Shown one piece after another: positions 26,595 to 35,949 of a stretch of DNA of 64,000 nt. The first letter of the stretch is position 1; each line of letters starts with the position of its first letter. This stretch comes from Nocardia amamiensis NBRC 102102 (lineage in GTDB: Bacteria; Actinomycetota; Actinomycetes; Mycobacteriales; Mycobacteriaceae). The notes under the pieces are model-generated. The model was not told the origin of the DNA. It ran no database searches and was given only the letters and a program-made list of their open reading frames with translations. Position numbers and translations under genes: made by a program. The DNA lies in contig NZ_BDBA01000063.1 of assembly GCF_001612745.1 (NCBI RefSeq), positions 1 through 64,000 on the forward strand, written 5' to 3'.

Positions 26595-27483
26595 GAGGTC
26601 AGTCCGAACGCAACGTATCTCGCGCGCCTGGGTGAAGACGCTTGCGGCTCCACTGGCAGGACACTGGCCTGCATGAGTCGAACTGATGCGTGCCGGCGTT
26701 GGGTTGATGGCTGGGCAACTCGACCACCTTCGCTGCCACCGGCCCGTGGTGCGTAGCGGGGCGGGCACTCGTGCGGAGTCGGCGCCGTCGGCGTGACCAC
26801 CGGTTCGCTGCCTTGTTTTGTCAGGTGATGGTTGCGGTGAGCTGCGTGTTCGTTTCGATGTATTGACTCCGAGCGCTACTTAGGTGAAGCTTGTTGCAGC
26901 GCCATAGTTGCGCCTTCATCGGGCTTTCCCGAGAAACCTCTTCCAGCAATCGGTTCGGCGGTACCCTCGCCGTCGTTTGCGCCGCCATCTGCGCGTGGGC
27001 GTGCTCCTGCGTTGTCGAGTTCGCGACCGTGTTCCACGTATCGACGCACCTCGTTCCGAATCATGGACGCGCGGTGCGCCGGTCACAACCCGGTGATCCG
27101 TGTCTGTCGAGTTCGGGTGCCGAGAAGATCGCGCTCGTCGGCGATCTGGGGTGTCCTACGCAGATTTCTCGTTGTCGATAGCCCCGGATCGGTGGTCTCC
27201 TCCCGGACCCGGTGAGGGGCGATGACGGACGGCGACCGGTGAACGCCCGAAGGGGATTTCGTACCGGGTGAGCACGGGATAGACCGGCGCGCGCGCCTTC
27301 ACCGAGCGACCCGTTCGGTGCAGCGCTCCATGAGTCGGTTCGTCATGCGAAGAAAGTGCCGATGATGCTCGCACCCGGTTCCGTCGGGATCCGGATGCGC
27401 TCGTGTCGGCAGGTGTCCGCATCAACAGATGTCGGCCACATGGTTCCGCCGTCGATATGCGGCGTCTGATCTGTAGGGAAATC
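26595..27483. other. Gene-poor stretch upstream of the Rhs gene
   Basis: No convincing gene was found on either strand. Short open frames lack ribosome binding sites and protein-like composition. The stretch probably holds decayed sequence and, in its last few hundred bases, the promoter and leader of the Rhs gene. Confidence 0.5.
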
Positions 27484-30400
27484 ATGAAACTACGCAGTCG
27501 TGGTCGTATCTGGATACACAGGTACTACACGTCGTTTCTGCATCTGGTCATCCTCGTGGTGGCGGTGGCGTTGGGTGTTTCGCTGGCGCGGGTGTGGCTG
27601 TCGCCGCCCGCGCCGCCTGCGCCCAAGACGGCGACCGAGGTGCCGGTGTTGAATCCGGCCAAAGGGCCGGAGCCTCGGCAGCTGGAGCCGGAATCTGCGC
27701 CTCCCGCAGCCGATTTCGCGCCGTTGAGCGGTGCGGAGGTAACCGCTACGGGTGTGCGTGAGGGTTTCGATCCGGCGACATCGGTCGAGGAGTCGCGCAC
27801 CGAGAAGTCGGTGACCTACCGCAACGCGAACGGTTCGCGCTCGGTGGTGTTGCACCAGGCTCCGGTGAGTGTGCGCGACGACCAGGGAGGCTGGGTGGCG
27901 ATGGACACCAGTCTCATCGCGGGGCAGGACGCCGCGGTGGTGTCGCGCGACGGCGCGAACACCCGGTTCTCCGCCTTCGCCGACGATCCCGCGCTGATGA
28001 GCGTGGACACCGGTACCGCGCCCGTGTCGATCTCGTTGAACGGCGCCCAGCGATCCCGCGGCGTGGTCGAGGGCTCGACGGTGCTGTATCCCGATGTGTT
28101 GAACGGACAGGACCTCCAGTACACGGTGGAGCCCGGTGCGGTGAAGGAGTCGGTGATCGTCAAGGACGTCGGGTCGGTGGGTGAGGGCCGTTGGGTGTTC
28201 ACCATGAAGCTCGGCGACGGACTGACCCCGCGGCTCGAGAACGACGGTGTGCTCATCACCGACGCACGGGGCGCGCAGGTCGCCGCGTTGCCGCCGATCG
28301 AGGTGTTCGACTCGGCAGGCGAGGACCGGAAGACGGTGTCCGCTCGCACGGGTGGTCGGTATTCGCTCGACCGTGCCGGGGAGGCATGGGAGCTGACCGT
28401 GGCGGTGGACACGAAGTGGCTGACCGACGAGGCTCGGGTGTTCCCGATCACCGTCGACCCGACCTACACCTACGGGTTCGGCAATACCGCCGAAACCCGG
28501 GCCTACAACTCCACCACCGTGACCGAATGCGTCAACACTTGCGGCATCGCGGTGGGCAACTCGCGCCCGAACAACACGAATCAGTTCTGGCGCTCGACGT
28601 TCCGGTTCGATTTGGCCCCGTTGTTCGGTAAGAGCGTGATCGGCGCCCGGATCGATTTCAAGCGCACCGGCGCGACCGGTACCGCCGCGCCCGCGACATC
28701 GAACCTGTATCAGGCCGCGAACCCCCTCGGATACAACGCCAATGGGCCGCTGCTGGCCTCGGCTCCGCTCGGGGACGCCGGAACGATGTTCTCGTCCGCG
28801 CTGACCGGATTCCTCGCCGGGAAGGTCACGGCCGGGGACAACACCGGTTGGTTCCTGCTGACGGGCGGCGAGACCGACGCCATGACGTACAAGACGTTGC
28901 AGGCGAGCTTGATCGTCGACTACGGCACACCGCCCCCCGCGGCGACCCTGGCCGGTCCGGCCGACGAGAGTGTGATCGCGACGACGACACCGACCTTGTC
29001 GGTCGACCCGGTGACCAACCCCTCCGGTGACGGCACCACCTATTGCTTCAAGGTCTCGACCGGCTTCGACGGCCGCTCGGGCAGCGTCGTGGACTCGGGT
29101 TGCCTGGACAATCCGAGCTGGACCGTTCCGAAGAACATCCTGCACGACGGCGGCAAGTACACCTGGACGGTGCTGACCGCGCTGAAAGGCGGGGTGACGA
29201 CGACGACTCCGCAGTGGGTCGGTCACTTCACGATCAACCAGCGCACCGGTGAAACCGGTGAGTCCTCCAACGACCGGGTGGGTCCGGTCACGGTGAACCT
29301 GTACAACGGAAATGTTCACACCGAGGCCGGGGGCCCCGAGTTCGATTCTCTCGGAGGGAAATCGGGTATCGGTCTGGCCTACAACTCCCGTCAGGGTGAG
29401 CCAGGGGGAATCCGCGCCTCCTACTTCAACGATTCCACGCATACCGGCACCCCCGATGCTGTCCCCGTTCTGGTTCGCACCGAGCCGACGGTGAACCTCG
29501 ACTGGGGCAACATCTTCAGCCAGAATATGGACAACGTGCCGTGGCGGGAGAACCCGCTGCCGACCGGTCTGAACAGCGACTGGTACGTCGTCCGTTGGGA
29601 GGGCCACTTCAAGGCCACCGCCACCGGTGACTACCGCTTCGGCGGCCTGCACGCCGAAGGCGCCAAGATCTGGGTGAACAACCAGCTCGTCTATGACAAT
29701 CCGAACTCCGCGGGACTAGCGGCCGATTTCACGACCGTGTCGGCCAAGCAGCCCGGCGAGGTGTCGCTCACCGTCGGCCAGCGGGTGCCGATCAAGGTCG
29801 AGTTGTATCACCGTACGACCGAGAAGCCGAAGATGGTGCTGTGGACCAAGAGCACCGACAACAGCGGATTCGGCGGAGCTCGCGCGCACAACATCGCTCC
29901 CCAGGTGGTCAAGACCGAGTGGCTGTACTCGGCCGACCTGCCCTCGCTGCCCGCGGGATGGACGCTGTCGATGCAGGGCAGCGGCTACACCGACGCCGAG
30001 AGCCTCGACGGGTCGATCGTTCTGACCGATGCGACCGGCGCCAAACACACCTGGGTGAAGACCTCGACAGGCGGGTACGCGCCGCCGGTCGGTGAGGACG
30101 GCGTCCTGGCGGTCGACACTGCAGGCAGGATCACCGTGACCGAGGGCGATCTCCTCTCGGTGTTCAACGCCGACGGCACGCTGGCCATGGTGTCCTCGGT
30201 GCTGGATTCGAAGAAACCGTCAGCGCTGCAATACAACTACAGCGGCGCGTTGCCACGACTGACCGAGGTCAGAGATCCGGTCTCGGGTCGCTCGCACACG
30301 CTGTACTACAACACCGACAACAGCAACAGTTGCTACGGCGGCGCGACGAAGCCGCCCGGCAAGGTCATGGTGGCGGACGGCTACAACGGCGAGGGCAGTT

Positions 30401-33400
30401 TCCTCAGAGAGGACGTCATCGGCAACGCGCCGAACCAGATGCTGTGCCGAATCAAGTACTGGGACGGCACCGAAACGCGGCTGTGGTACTCGATCGCAGG
30501 CACGCTCGACCGAATCGAGAACCCTGGAGGCGATATTCGTGACTACTCCTACGAACGCGAAGCCACCGCTCAGTTCTACATCGCCCAGTACGGGCTCAAC
30601 AACCTGACCTCACAGAACGCTATCGCGCAGATCGGTCCGATCAACCAGGTGCGCAGCAGCTTGGCCACCGATTGGCTCGCCCGCCAGTCCACGGCCGCCA
30701 CCCCGGCCGAGGTCACCTCGATCGCCTACACCTCCGTCTACGACTATTGGGCGGTGGTGGGCAGAGATGCCCCTGGCGCCCGCCCCGACAGGATCTGGGC
30801 GCCTGCCCCCGACGGTCGCACCTTGAACGCGCGTGGCATGCACATCTATCAATGGGGCGCAATCGGGCAGAACGTCACGAAGGTGAATCTGGCAGGCGCC
30901 GGAGTATCGATCCTTCCGGCCAAGACAGTCACGTTCGACGGTTCCGGTCGAGTGCTGTCGGAGGCCAACGCGAACGATGTCACCGCTCGAATGGAGTGGA
31001 ATGCCAAGGACAAACCGACTGCCGTCATCGATACGACGGGGCGGCGAACCACCCGCATCTACGATCACGCCGACCGCCTCACCGATACCTATGGCCCGGC
31101 CCCGGCGGCATGCTTCGACGGACAGCTGCCGACGGCAGCCTGCGCCGCCACGATCCCGCACCAACACATCGGCTATGACGAAGGCATGAGGGGCCTGCAA
31201 GCCCAGCTCTACGACAACCCCTCGCTCTCCGGCAAACCAGCGGTGTGGCAGACCGGCATCGGTACTCCGGACGGGAGTCTGGCCGCGACCTGGGGCGCCG
31301 ACCCGCCGGTGGCGAACAGCGGCGGTTGGTCCGCCCGGTTCTCCGGGGAGATGCAGTTTCCCGCCTCGGGTACCTACACCATGGGTTCGACCGCTGTCGA
31401 CGGCGTCCGACTCTGGATCGACGATGTCTCGATCATCGACTCCTGGAGCGACAAAGCCCTCACCACGGTGACCGGTACCTACACCAACACGACACCCGGC
31501 GCCTGGCATCGGGTCCGCGTCGAGTACTACAACCGTGCCGGCAATACCGGGGCGCTCGATCTCACCTGGAAGCTCCCCGGCGCGCAGGATGCCGTCACCG
31601 TGCCCGGCCAAGCCCTCGCACCTCGCTACGGGCTGCACACCACCAAGACCGCGGACAACAGTTCCGATCCCAACGCCGGGCGCGCGCCGTCGCGGACGGT
31701 CCGGACCAGCTACTCGGACCCGGCCAACGGGATCGATCCGGTGCTCTCGCTGGTGACCGCGGTCGCCCACGATCCGGACGGGGCGAATCTGGTGCGCCGC
31801 ACCAGATTCGAGCAGCCCGGCCAGGGCTATCTGCGTCAGCTCGCCCAAGCCCTTCCGGGCGGTGATGTGGCGGACGCGGCTCAGCGCGCGACCTACAGCT
31901 ACTACGGCGACACCGAGACTCGCGCGAACCCGTGCGACGCGCAATCGACCGCGGTGAGTCAGGCGGGAATGGTCAGAACGATCGCCTCGGCCGCGAACTC
32001 CGGCGGTTCCTCCAGTACCGCCGAGATCGTGTACGACGCGGCGGGACGTGTCGTCGCCTCGCGCATCGACACCCAACCGTGGTCGTGCAAGAGTTTCGAC
32101 GCCCGTGGACGACTGACTCGAGAGTTCTTCCCGGCCGTCGGCGCCGAAGCCGCGCGGACCGTCACCTACGACTACGCGGTCAACGGCGACCCGCTCGTCC
32201 AGCGGGTCAGCGACGAATCCGGTTCGACGACTTCGGTGGTCGACCTCGTCGGACAGGTCGTCTCCTACACCGACACCAACGGCGTGGTGACGACCAACCT
32301 GTACGACAGCGCAGGCCGCAAGACCCGCGCGACCAGCGTCGTCAAGGGGGTTACATCCACCCTGAACTATCAGTGGGACAACGCCACTCAGCTCACGAAG
32401 CTGACCCTGGACGGCGTCACCGTGGCCACCCCGAGCTACAACGCCGGCATCCTCGTCAGCGCCGCCTACGGCAACGGCTCGACCCTCGGGATCGGGCGCA
32501 ACGACGCAGGCACGATATCCTCCGTCACCTGGAACACGGGCGGTACCACGGTCAGCGACACCGTCGTGCGTGCTCGTGACCAACGCATCGTCGACGACAC
32601 GATCAGCGACAGCGCGGGCGGAACGTTCCATTCCTCCTATACCTACGACGGGGTCGGGCGGCTCACCGCCGCCACAGTCCCGCACCACCAGTTGACCTAT
32701 GCCTTCGACGGAGCCGACGGCTGCGGGCCGGACCAGAACGCCGGACTCAACTCCAACCGCACCTCGTTCAGCGACAGCTTCGACGGGGCGCCCGCCGCGG
32801 TCACGAACTATTGCTACGACGGCTCCGATCGGCTGCTGTCCACCAATGGCGCCACCGCGTTGGCATTCGAGTACGACGCCTACGGCAACACGACCAAGAT
32901 CGGCGGTGACACCCTCGGCTACGACTCCACCCGGCGTCACGCGGTGACCACCACCGCCGCGGGCACCTCGATCCGCTACGCCAGGGACGTCAACGACCGG
33001 ATCATGGCGCGGACGGTCCAGACCGGCGGCACGACAGCGCAGACGCGATACGGCTACACCGCCGCCGACGGCGTCATCGACTTCGTGCTCGACGGCGACG
33101 GCAATCTCCTCCAACGTGTCGTGCGGTTGTCCGGCGGGGTGGTGCTCACCAAGACCTACACCGGCGCGAAACCCAGCAATTACGCCTACCCCAACATCCA
33201 CGGCGACATCATGTTCAACGCGGACGGAGCGGGCACGCGCACCGGAAGTCTGCACCTCTACGACCCGTACGGCCAGAACATCGACCCCGTCACCGGTGTC
33301 ATCGGTGACATTCCCATCCCCGAAACCGCGACCGGTGGAATGGATTTCGGTTACCTCGGGGAGCACATCGTGCCGGTGGAGCACCTCGCGGGCCAACAGG

Positions 33401-34092
33401 CATTGGAGATGGGGGCGCGTACCTATCTCCCGGTCCTGGGACGATTCCTGCAAACCGATCCGGTGTCCGGCGGCTCGGCGAACGACTACGACTACGTCAA
33501 CGCCGACCCGATCAACTCCCATGACCTCACCGGCAAGCAACCAGAAGGCTCCATCCCACGCGATGCGAGTACGGCGGCAGGAGCCGTGCTACTGGTGGTG
33601 GGGGCGCTCGGACTCGCGGCGGAAGCATCGATGGCCGCGGGAAACGCCCTCGGCAATATCCTCATGAAAGTGGCGGAGGCCCTGGCCGACAACTACGAGC
33701 CGGGCGCCACGCCGCCGAACAAGGATCAGGTTCTCGCCGAGACCGGTCGACAGATCGGTGAAGCCGCGAAAGCGGCAGGCGCGGCAGGAGGAAGCGTCAG
33801 CGGGTACATCGGAGAGAAGATCACCGAACTCGAGCTCGACCAACGGGACGCGGTTCAAGTCGCTCTCGCGGCGGCGAAGGCGGCATTCCCCGAAAACGGG
33901 GGAGTGGCCATGACGAAGAACGGCGACGTCGCCGTCTTGCCGACATACGGCGGGAAGAATGTGCCGGTTCTGTTGGTCTCGCCGGACGGATCTGTCCAAG
34001 GGGCGAGAATCGAGGTCTACCCCGGCCCCGACGCCAAGCAGCACGAAGCCGATGTCGACCTCTACAGTCCGGGCAGTTCGTATCACAGGTGA
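27484..34092 (+). CDS. Giant Rhs/YD-repeat protein with two PA14 domains and polymorphic C-terminal tip
   Basis: The 2202-residue protein begins at the ATG at 27484 (GGGA upstream). Basic residues precede one membrane helix (about 16-40), then a Pro-rich linker, beta-rich N-terminal domains, a first PA14 domain (about 640-800, GHFKATATGDYRFGGLHAEG), YD repeats, a second PA14 domain (about 1235-1380, SGEMQFPASGTYTMGSTAVDG) and more YD repeats. The Rhs core closes at about 1983-2017 (LGRFLQTDP, YDYVNADPINS). The last 185 or so residues are a unique tip starting with a hydrophobic Ala/Gly-rich helix and ending in HEADVDLYSPGSSYHR. This is polymorphic-toxin architecture: the YD shell encloses the tip, and the PA14 domains probably bind surface glycans. 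The tip's activity is not recognisable. Confidence 0.88.
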   Translation: MKLRSRGRIWIHRYYTSFLHLVILVVAVALGVSLARVWLSPPAPPAPKTATEVPVLNPAKGPEPRQLEPESAPPAADFAPLSGAEVTATGVREGFDPATSVEESRTEKSVTYRNANGSRSVVLHQAPVSVRDDQGGWVAMDTSLIAGQDAAVVSRDGANTRFSAFADDPALMSVDTGTAPVSISLNGAQRSRGVVEGSTVLYPDVLNGQDLQYTVEPGAVKESVIVKDVGSVGEGRWVFTMKLGDGLTPRLENDGVLITDARGAQVAALPPIEVFDSAGEDRKTVSARTGGRYSLDRAGEAWELTVAVDTKWLTDEARVFPITVDPTYTYGFGNTAETRAYNSTTVTECVNTCGIAVGNSRPNNTNQFWRSTFRFDLAPLFGKSVIGARIDFKRTGATGTAAPATSNLYQAANPLGYNANGPLLASAPLGDAGTMFSSALTGFLAGKVTAGDNTGWFLLTGGETDAMTYKTLQASLIVDYGTPPPAATLAGPADESVIATTTPTLSVDPVTNPSGDGTTYCFKVSTGFDGRSGSVVDSGCLDNPSWTVPKNILHDGGKYTWTVLTALKGGVTTTTPQWVGHFTINQRTGETGESSNDRVGPVTVNLYNGNVHTEAGGPEFDSLGGKSGIGLAYNSRQGEPGGIRASYFNDSTHTGTPDAVPVLVRTEPTVNLDWGNIFSQNMDNVPWRENPLPTGLNSDWYVVRWEGHFKATATGDYRFGGLHAEGAKIWVNNQLVYDNPNSAGLAADFTTVSAKQPGEVSLTVGQRVPIKVELYHRTTEKPKMVLWTKSTDNSGFGGARAHNIAPQVVKTEWLYSADLPSLPAGWTLSMQGSGYTDAESLDGSIVLTDATGAKHTWVKTSTGGYAPPVGEDGVLAVDTAGRITVTEGDLLSVFNADGTLAMVSSVLDSKKPSALQYNYSGALPRLTEVRDPVSGRSHTLYYNTDNSNSCYGGATKPPGKVMVADGYNGEGSFLREDVIGNAPNQMLCRIKYWDGTETRLWYSIAGTLDRIENPGGDIRDYSYEREATAQFYIAQYGLNNLTSQNAIAQIGPINQVRSSLATDWLARQSTAATPAEVTSIAYTSVYDYWAVVGRDAPGARPDRIWAPAPDGRTLNARGMHIYQWGAIGQNVTKVNLAGAGVSILPAKTVTFDGSGRVLSEANANDVTARMEWNAKDKPTAVIDTTGRRTTRIYDHADRLTDTYGPAPAACFDGQLPTAACAATIPHQHIGYDEGMRGLQAQLYDNPSLSGKPAVWQTGIGTPDGSLAATWGADPPVANSGGWSARFSGEMQFPASGTYTMGSTAVDGVRLWIDDVSIIDSWSDKALTTVTGTYTNTTPGAWHRVRVEYYNRAGNTGALDLTWKLPGAQDAVTVPGQALAPRYGLHTTKTADNSSDPNAGRAPSRTVRTSYSDPANGIDPVLSLVTAVAHDPDGANLVRRTRFEQPGQGYLRQLAQALPGGDVADAAQRATYSYYGDTETRANPCDAQSTAVSQAGMVRTIASAANSGGSSSTAEIVYDAAGRVVASRIDTQPWSCKSFDARGRLTREFFPAVGAEAARTVTYDYAVNGDPLVQRVSDESGSTTSVVDLVGQVVSYTDTNGVVTTNLYDSAGRKTRATSVVKGVTSTLNYQWDNATQLTKLTLDGVTVATPSYNAGILVSAAYGNGSTLGIGRNDAGTISSVTWNTGGTTVSDTVVRARDQRIVDDTISDSAGGTFHSSYTYDGVGRLTAATVPHHQLTYAFDGADGCGPDQNAGLNSNRTSFSDSFDGAPAAVTNYCYDGSDRLLSTNGATALAFEYDAYGNTTKIGGDTLGYDSTRRHAVTTTAAGTSIRYARDVNDRIMARTVQTGGTTAQTRYGYTAADGVIDFVLDGDGNLLQRVVRLSGGVVLTKTYTGAKPSNYAYPNIHGDIMFNADGAGTRTGSLHLYDPYGQNIDPVTGVIGDIPIPETATGGMDFGYLGEHIVPVEHLAGQQALEMGARTYLPVLGRFLQTDPVSGGSANDYDYVNADPINSHDLTGKQPEGSIPRDASTAAGAVLLVVGALGLAAEASMAAGNALGNILMKVAEALADNYEPGATPPNKDQVLAETGRQIGEAAKAAGAAGGSVSGYIGEKITELELDQRDAVQVALAAAKAAFPENGGVAMTKNGDVAVLPTYGGKNVPVLLVSPDGSVQGARIEVYPGPDAKQHEADVDLYSPGSSYHR

Positions 34093-34108
34093 GAACAGAA
34101 ATCGGAGC

Positions 34109-34155
34109 TCGACAATCAATCTGCGATCAGTGGCTTTCAGCTGTGTCTGATGTAA
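34109..34155 (+). pseudogene. Relic of the 5' end of the downstream immunity-candidate gene
   Basis: Immediately after the Rhs stop, 47 bases align without gaps to 34588-34634, the start of the intact gene, with about 35 matches. They encode STINLRSVAFSCV-stop against STSNLGSADFQLHLL. It looks like the truncated first codons of an older or displaced copy. Confidence 0.55.
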
Positions 34156-34248
34156 ATCACCGATTCGCCGAGGAATTCGAAACTGGGAGTCTCCAGACGA
34201 ATTCCTGATGGCCGTCTGAGTCGCGTCGACGAACCGGCTTTCGACGGC

Positions 34249-34282
34249 TTCGGCACGGCGTCCTCATGGACGCCGTGCCGAA
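34249..34282 (+). terminator. Very strong hairpin downstream of the Rhs gene
   Basis: TTCGGCACGGCGTCC and GGACGCCGTGCCGAA form a perfect 15 bp stem with a TCAT loop. It should stop transcription from the Rhs gene before the immunity candidate at 34585, which is unusual for a toxin-immunity pair. Confidence 0.8.
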
Positions 34283-34329
34283 CTCTCTCGCCCTTCCCTA
34301 TGTGCCGCGGACCCCTCGCGCCGGCCACG

Positions 34330-34437
34330 GCTCTCGGCGTCCTGCTCGTCACGCATGGTGATCCTGCTGGGAGCGAGGCATGGCTTCGCAAGGCCGCCGT
34401 CGCCGGGCACACTGGTGTAATGATCACCCTCGGGCTC
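34330..34437 (+). pseudogene. Sel1/TPR-like repeat fragment
   Basis: One frame reads VLLVTHGDPAGSEAWLRKAA then AGHTGVMITLGL, the consensus of a single Sel1-like repeat (A-WLRKAA-AGH-G-M--LG). Neither start nor continuation is present. It is one piece of the mosaic between the Rhs gene and its neighbour. Confidence 0.5.
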
Positions 34438-34475
34438 CCGCGCGCCGGACACTGGCCGCCGCTATCCCCGAATCG

Positions 34476-34571
34476 CCCATTTTCGTCGGGGTCGACACCG
34501 ACACCCACCACGTCGCCGTGACCGACGAGCACGGCGCGAACCTCGCCGACCGCGAGTTCCCCACCATCGAG
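34476..34571 (+). pseudogene. IS110-family transposase N-terminal fragment
   Basis: The frame encodes FVGVDTDTHHVAVTDEHG and then LADREFPT, matching the start of IS110 DEDD transposases (VGVDTHKDTH pattern) with a two-residue gap and the first catalytic Asp retained. The fragment ends about 14 bases before the immunity-candidate start. No terminal repeats were seen. Confidence 0.6.
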
Positions 34572-34584
34572 AGAGCGAGATCCG

Positions 34585-35115
34585 ATGTCGACGAGCAATT
34601 TGGGATCAGCTGATTTTCAGCTGCATCTGCTGAAGACCATGGATGCGCCCGAGTCGCTCCTGACCGCTGCGCTGGACGAGCTCGGCTCCTCGAAGGAGGA
34701 CATGCTCGCGAGATCCGCCGACGTCCACCGGGCGCTGTGGATACGCGAAGGCGGGTCCGCGAGCAATATCCTTCCCATGTTGGACCGGGTTCGGGTACCG
34801 AGCCCACGCGGAGAAGGCAGTTTCGCATTCTCGCTGCCCGTCTGGAAGGACTTCCTGTACGTCGTCTCCTTCGATCCGACCGGGGATATGTTCGATACGC
34901 CAGAATTCATTCGCCGGAACGGTCGGGCATCGGATCCGGTGTTGGCTCCGTGGGAAATCCTGGAAGGCGAGCTGCCCGGAACCTTCGATCGCATCGAAGA
35001 ATTCGAAGCCTGGGGACCGTCGTACAAAGTCGTGACAGCTCGACACGTGGCGAGCGGTGAGCCCTTCCGGCTGAGATTCGCCTACGGCCTCCTCCAGGCT
35101 GTCCTCTCTCCTTGA
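34585..35115 (+). CDS. Hypothetical protein, candidate immunity protein for the Rhs tip
   Basis: The 176-residue soluble protein is mixed alpha/beta, with an N-terminal helix FQLHLLKTMDAPESLLTAAL and later segments LPVWKDFLYVVSFDPTGD, VLAPWEILEGELPGTFDRIE and a C-terminal FRLRFAYGLLQAVLSP. There is no signal or membrane segment, as expected of a cytosolic immunity protein. It is the first intact gene after the Rhs protein on the same strand, but a terminator and gene fragments lie between, so the pairing is inference. The SD is weak (GAGAGCGAG). Confidence 0.6.
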   Translation: MSTSNLGSADFQLHLLKTMDAPESLLTAALDELGSSKEDMLARSADVHRALWIREGGSASNILPMLDRVRVPSPRGEGSFAFSLPVWKDFLYVVSFDPTGDMFDTPEFIRRNGRASDPVLAPWEILEGELPGTFDRIEEFEAWGPSYKVVTARHVASGEPFRLRFAYGLLQAVLSP

Positions 35116-35357
35116 GGCCCCCCGATCGGGCAGTACGCCCCACTGCGATTCGCCTCGACCGGCGTGCTCTCCCTCAACGCCTGTCGCCGGGGGCGAGTCA
35201 GCAGCGGAGGCGCAGTCCGAGTGCGGGCTGCCGACCGTGTGCCGGAGTGCGAAGACCGCAACGGAACCGCGGAGGAGTGGTTGGGAGTGCAGAGCCGTGA
35301 GGCGGCGTGGATGCTGCCGCGATGCTCGATCGCGTTCGTTCCGCCATCACATGGATA

Positions 35358-35373
35358 TCGAAAGTATGTTCGA
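35358..35373. promoter_or_regulatory. Putative LexA (SOS) box
   Basis: TCGAAAGTATGTTCGA differs at one position from the mycobacterial/Gram-positive-type LexA consensus TCGAAC-N4-GTTCGA. It lies 21 bp upstream of the small ORF at 35395. Bases 35116-35357 show nothing else. Confidence 0.6.
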
Positions 35374-35394
35374 TTCGATGTAGTGTTCCGGAGC

Positions 35395-35640
35395 ATGGCG
35401 GAACTCGAACCCATCCCGTTCGCTCAGATGCAGATCAACGACGTACGCAGGCAACTGTTGGACGCCGCGGCCTTCGGGAAGCACTTGCCTCCCGAACATC
35501 TCGAGATCATGGCCGACAAGTTGGCTGAAGGCTTGCGCATCTACACCGAAGCGGCCGGATCGAGCACTCCGGATGCGTCGCGTTCGAGCTCGCCCGCCGA
35601 CGGCAGGGCCTGCCATGACTACCGTGGCCGCCCGCGCTGA
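35395..35640 (+). CDS. Small hypothetical protein behind a LexA-type box (81 aa)
   Basis: The product begins MAELEPIPFAQMQINDVRRQ and continues LLDAAAFGKHLPPEHLEIMA, giving two amphipathic helices, then a disordered Ser/Pro-rich tail. It has no membrane or signal segment. No good SD is visible before the ATG at 35395 (GGAG lies 4 bases upstream). I do not recognise it; the LexA-type site just upstream suggests DNA-damage induction. Confidence 0.5.
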   Translation: MAELEPIPFAQMQINDVRRQLLDAAAFGKHLPPEHLEIMADKLAEGLRIYTEAAGSSTPDASRSSSPADGRACHDYRGRPR

Positions 35641-35698
35641 CCACCACTGGATGCCGCTGGTGTTCTTGCCGATCTCGGGTTGACACAGTGCATAGGGT

Positions 35699-35733
35699 GG
35701 CGTTCGTGCCCACCTCTCACGGGCACGAACGCC
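35699..35733. terminator. Perfect hairpin, likely terminator
   Basis: GGCGTTCGTGCCC and GGGCACGAACGCC pair perfectly (13 bp) around a 9-base loop, 59 bases after the stop of the LexA-box ORF. The rest of the 35641-35949 gap shows no gene. Confidence 0.7.
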
Positions 35734-35949
35734 GTCCTCGCATCAGGGGTCGAGCTCCTCTCGGGCTCGTCCTGTGGTGGTCGTTGCCCTGCGATGGCGG
35801 ACCTGTGGTGGGCCCCAAGGGTGCGAGAGATTCCGACCCTGGGGTTGATGTTCTCCCGCGAATCCTCCGAGCAAAGTTGATGGTGCGCAGCTGGTTGGAA
35901 ACCTGCGCTGGAGGAGAGCGTCAGTAAGCAGTCGTCTGAGGGGAACATC

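Noticed and set aside
26105..26800. Minus-strand frame over the ABM gene start and antitoxin remnant
   Set aside because: No ribosome binding site, no recognisable sequence, overlaps a well-supported gene and remnant in other frames.
30610..33540. A 976-codon frame opposite the Rhs gene
   Set aside because: Shadow frame made of Val/Gly/Arg-rich sequence; the sense strand carries YD repeats, PA14 domains and the Rhs closing motif.
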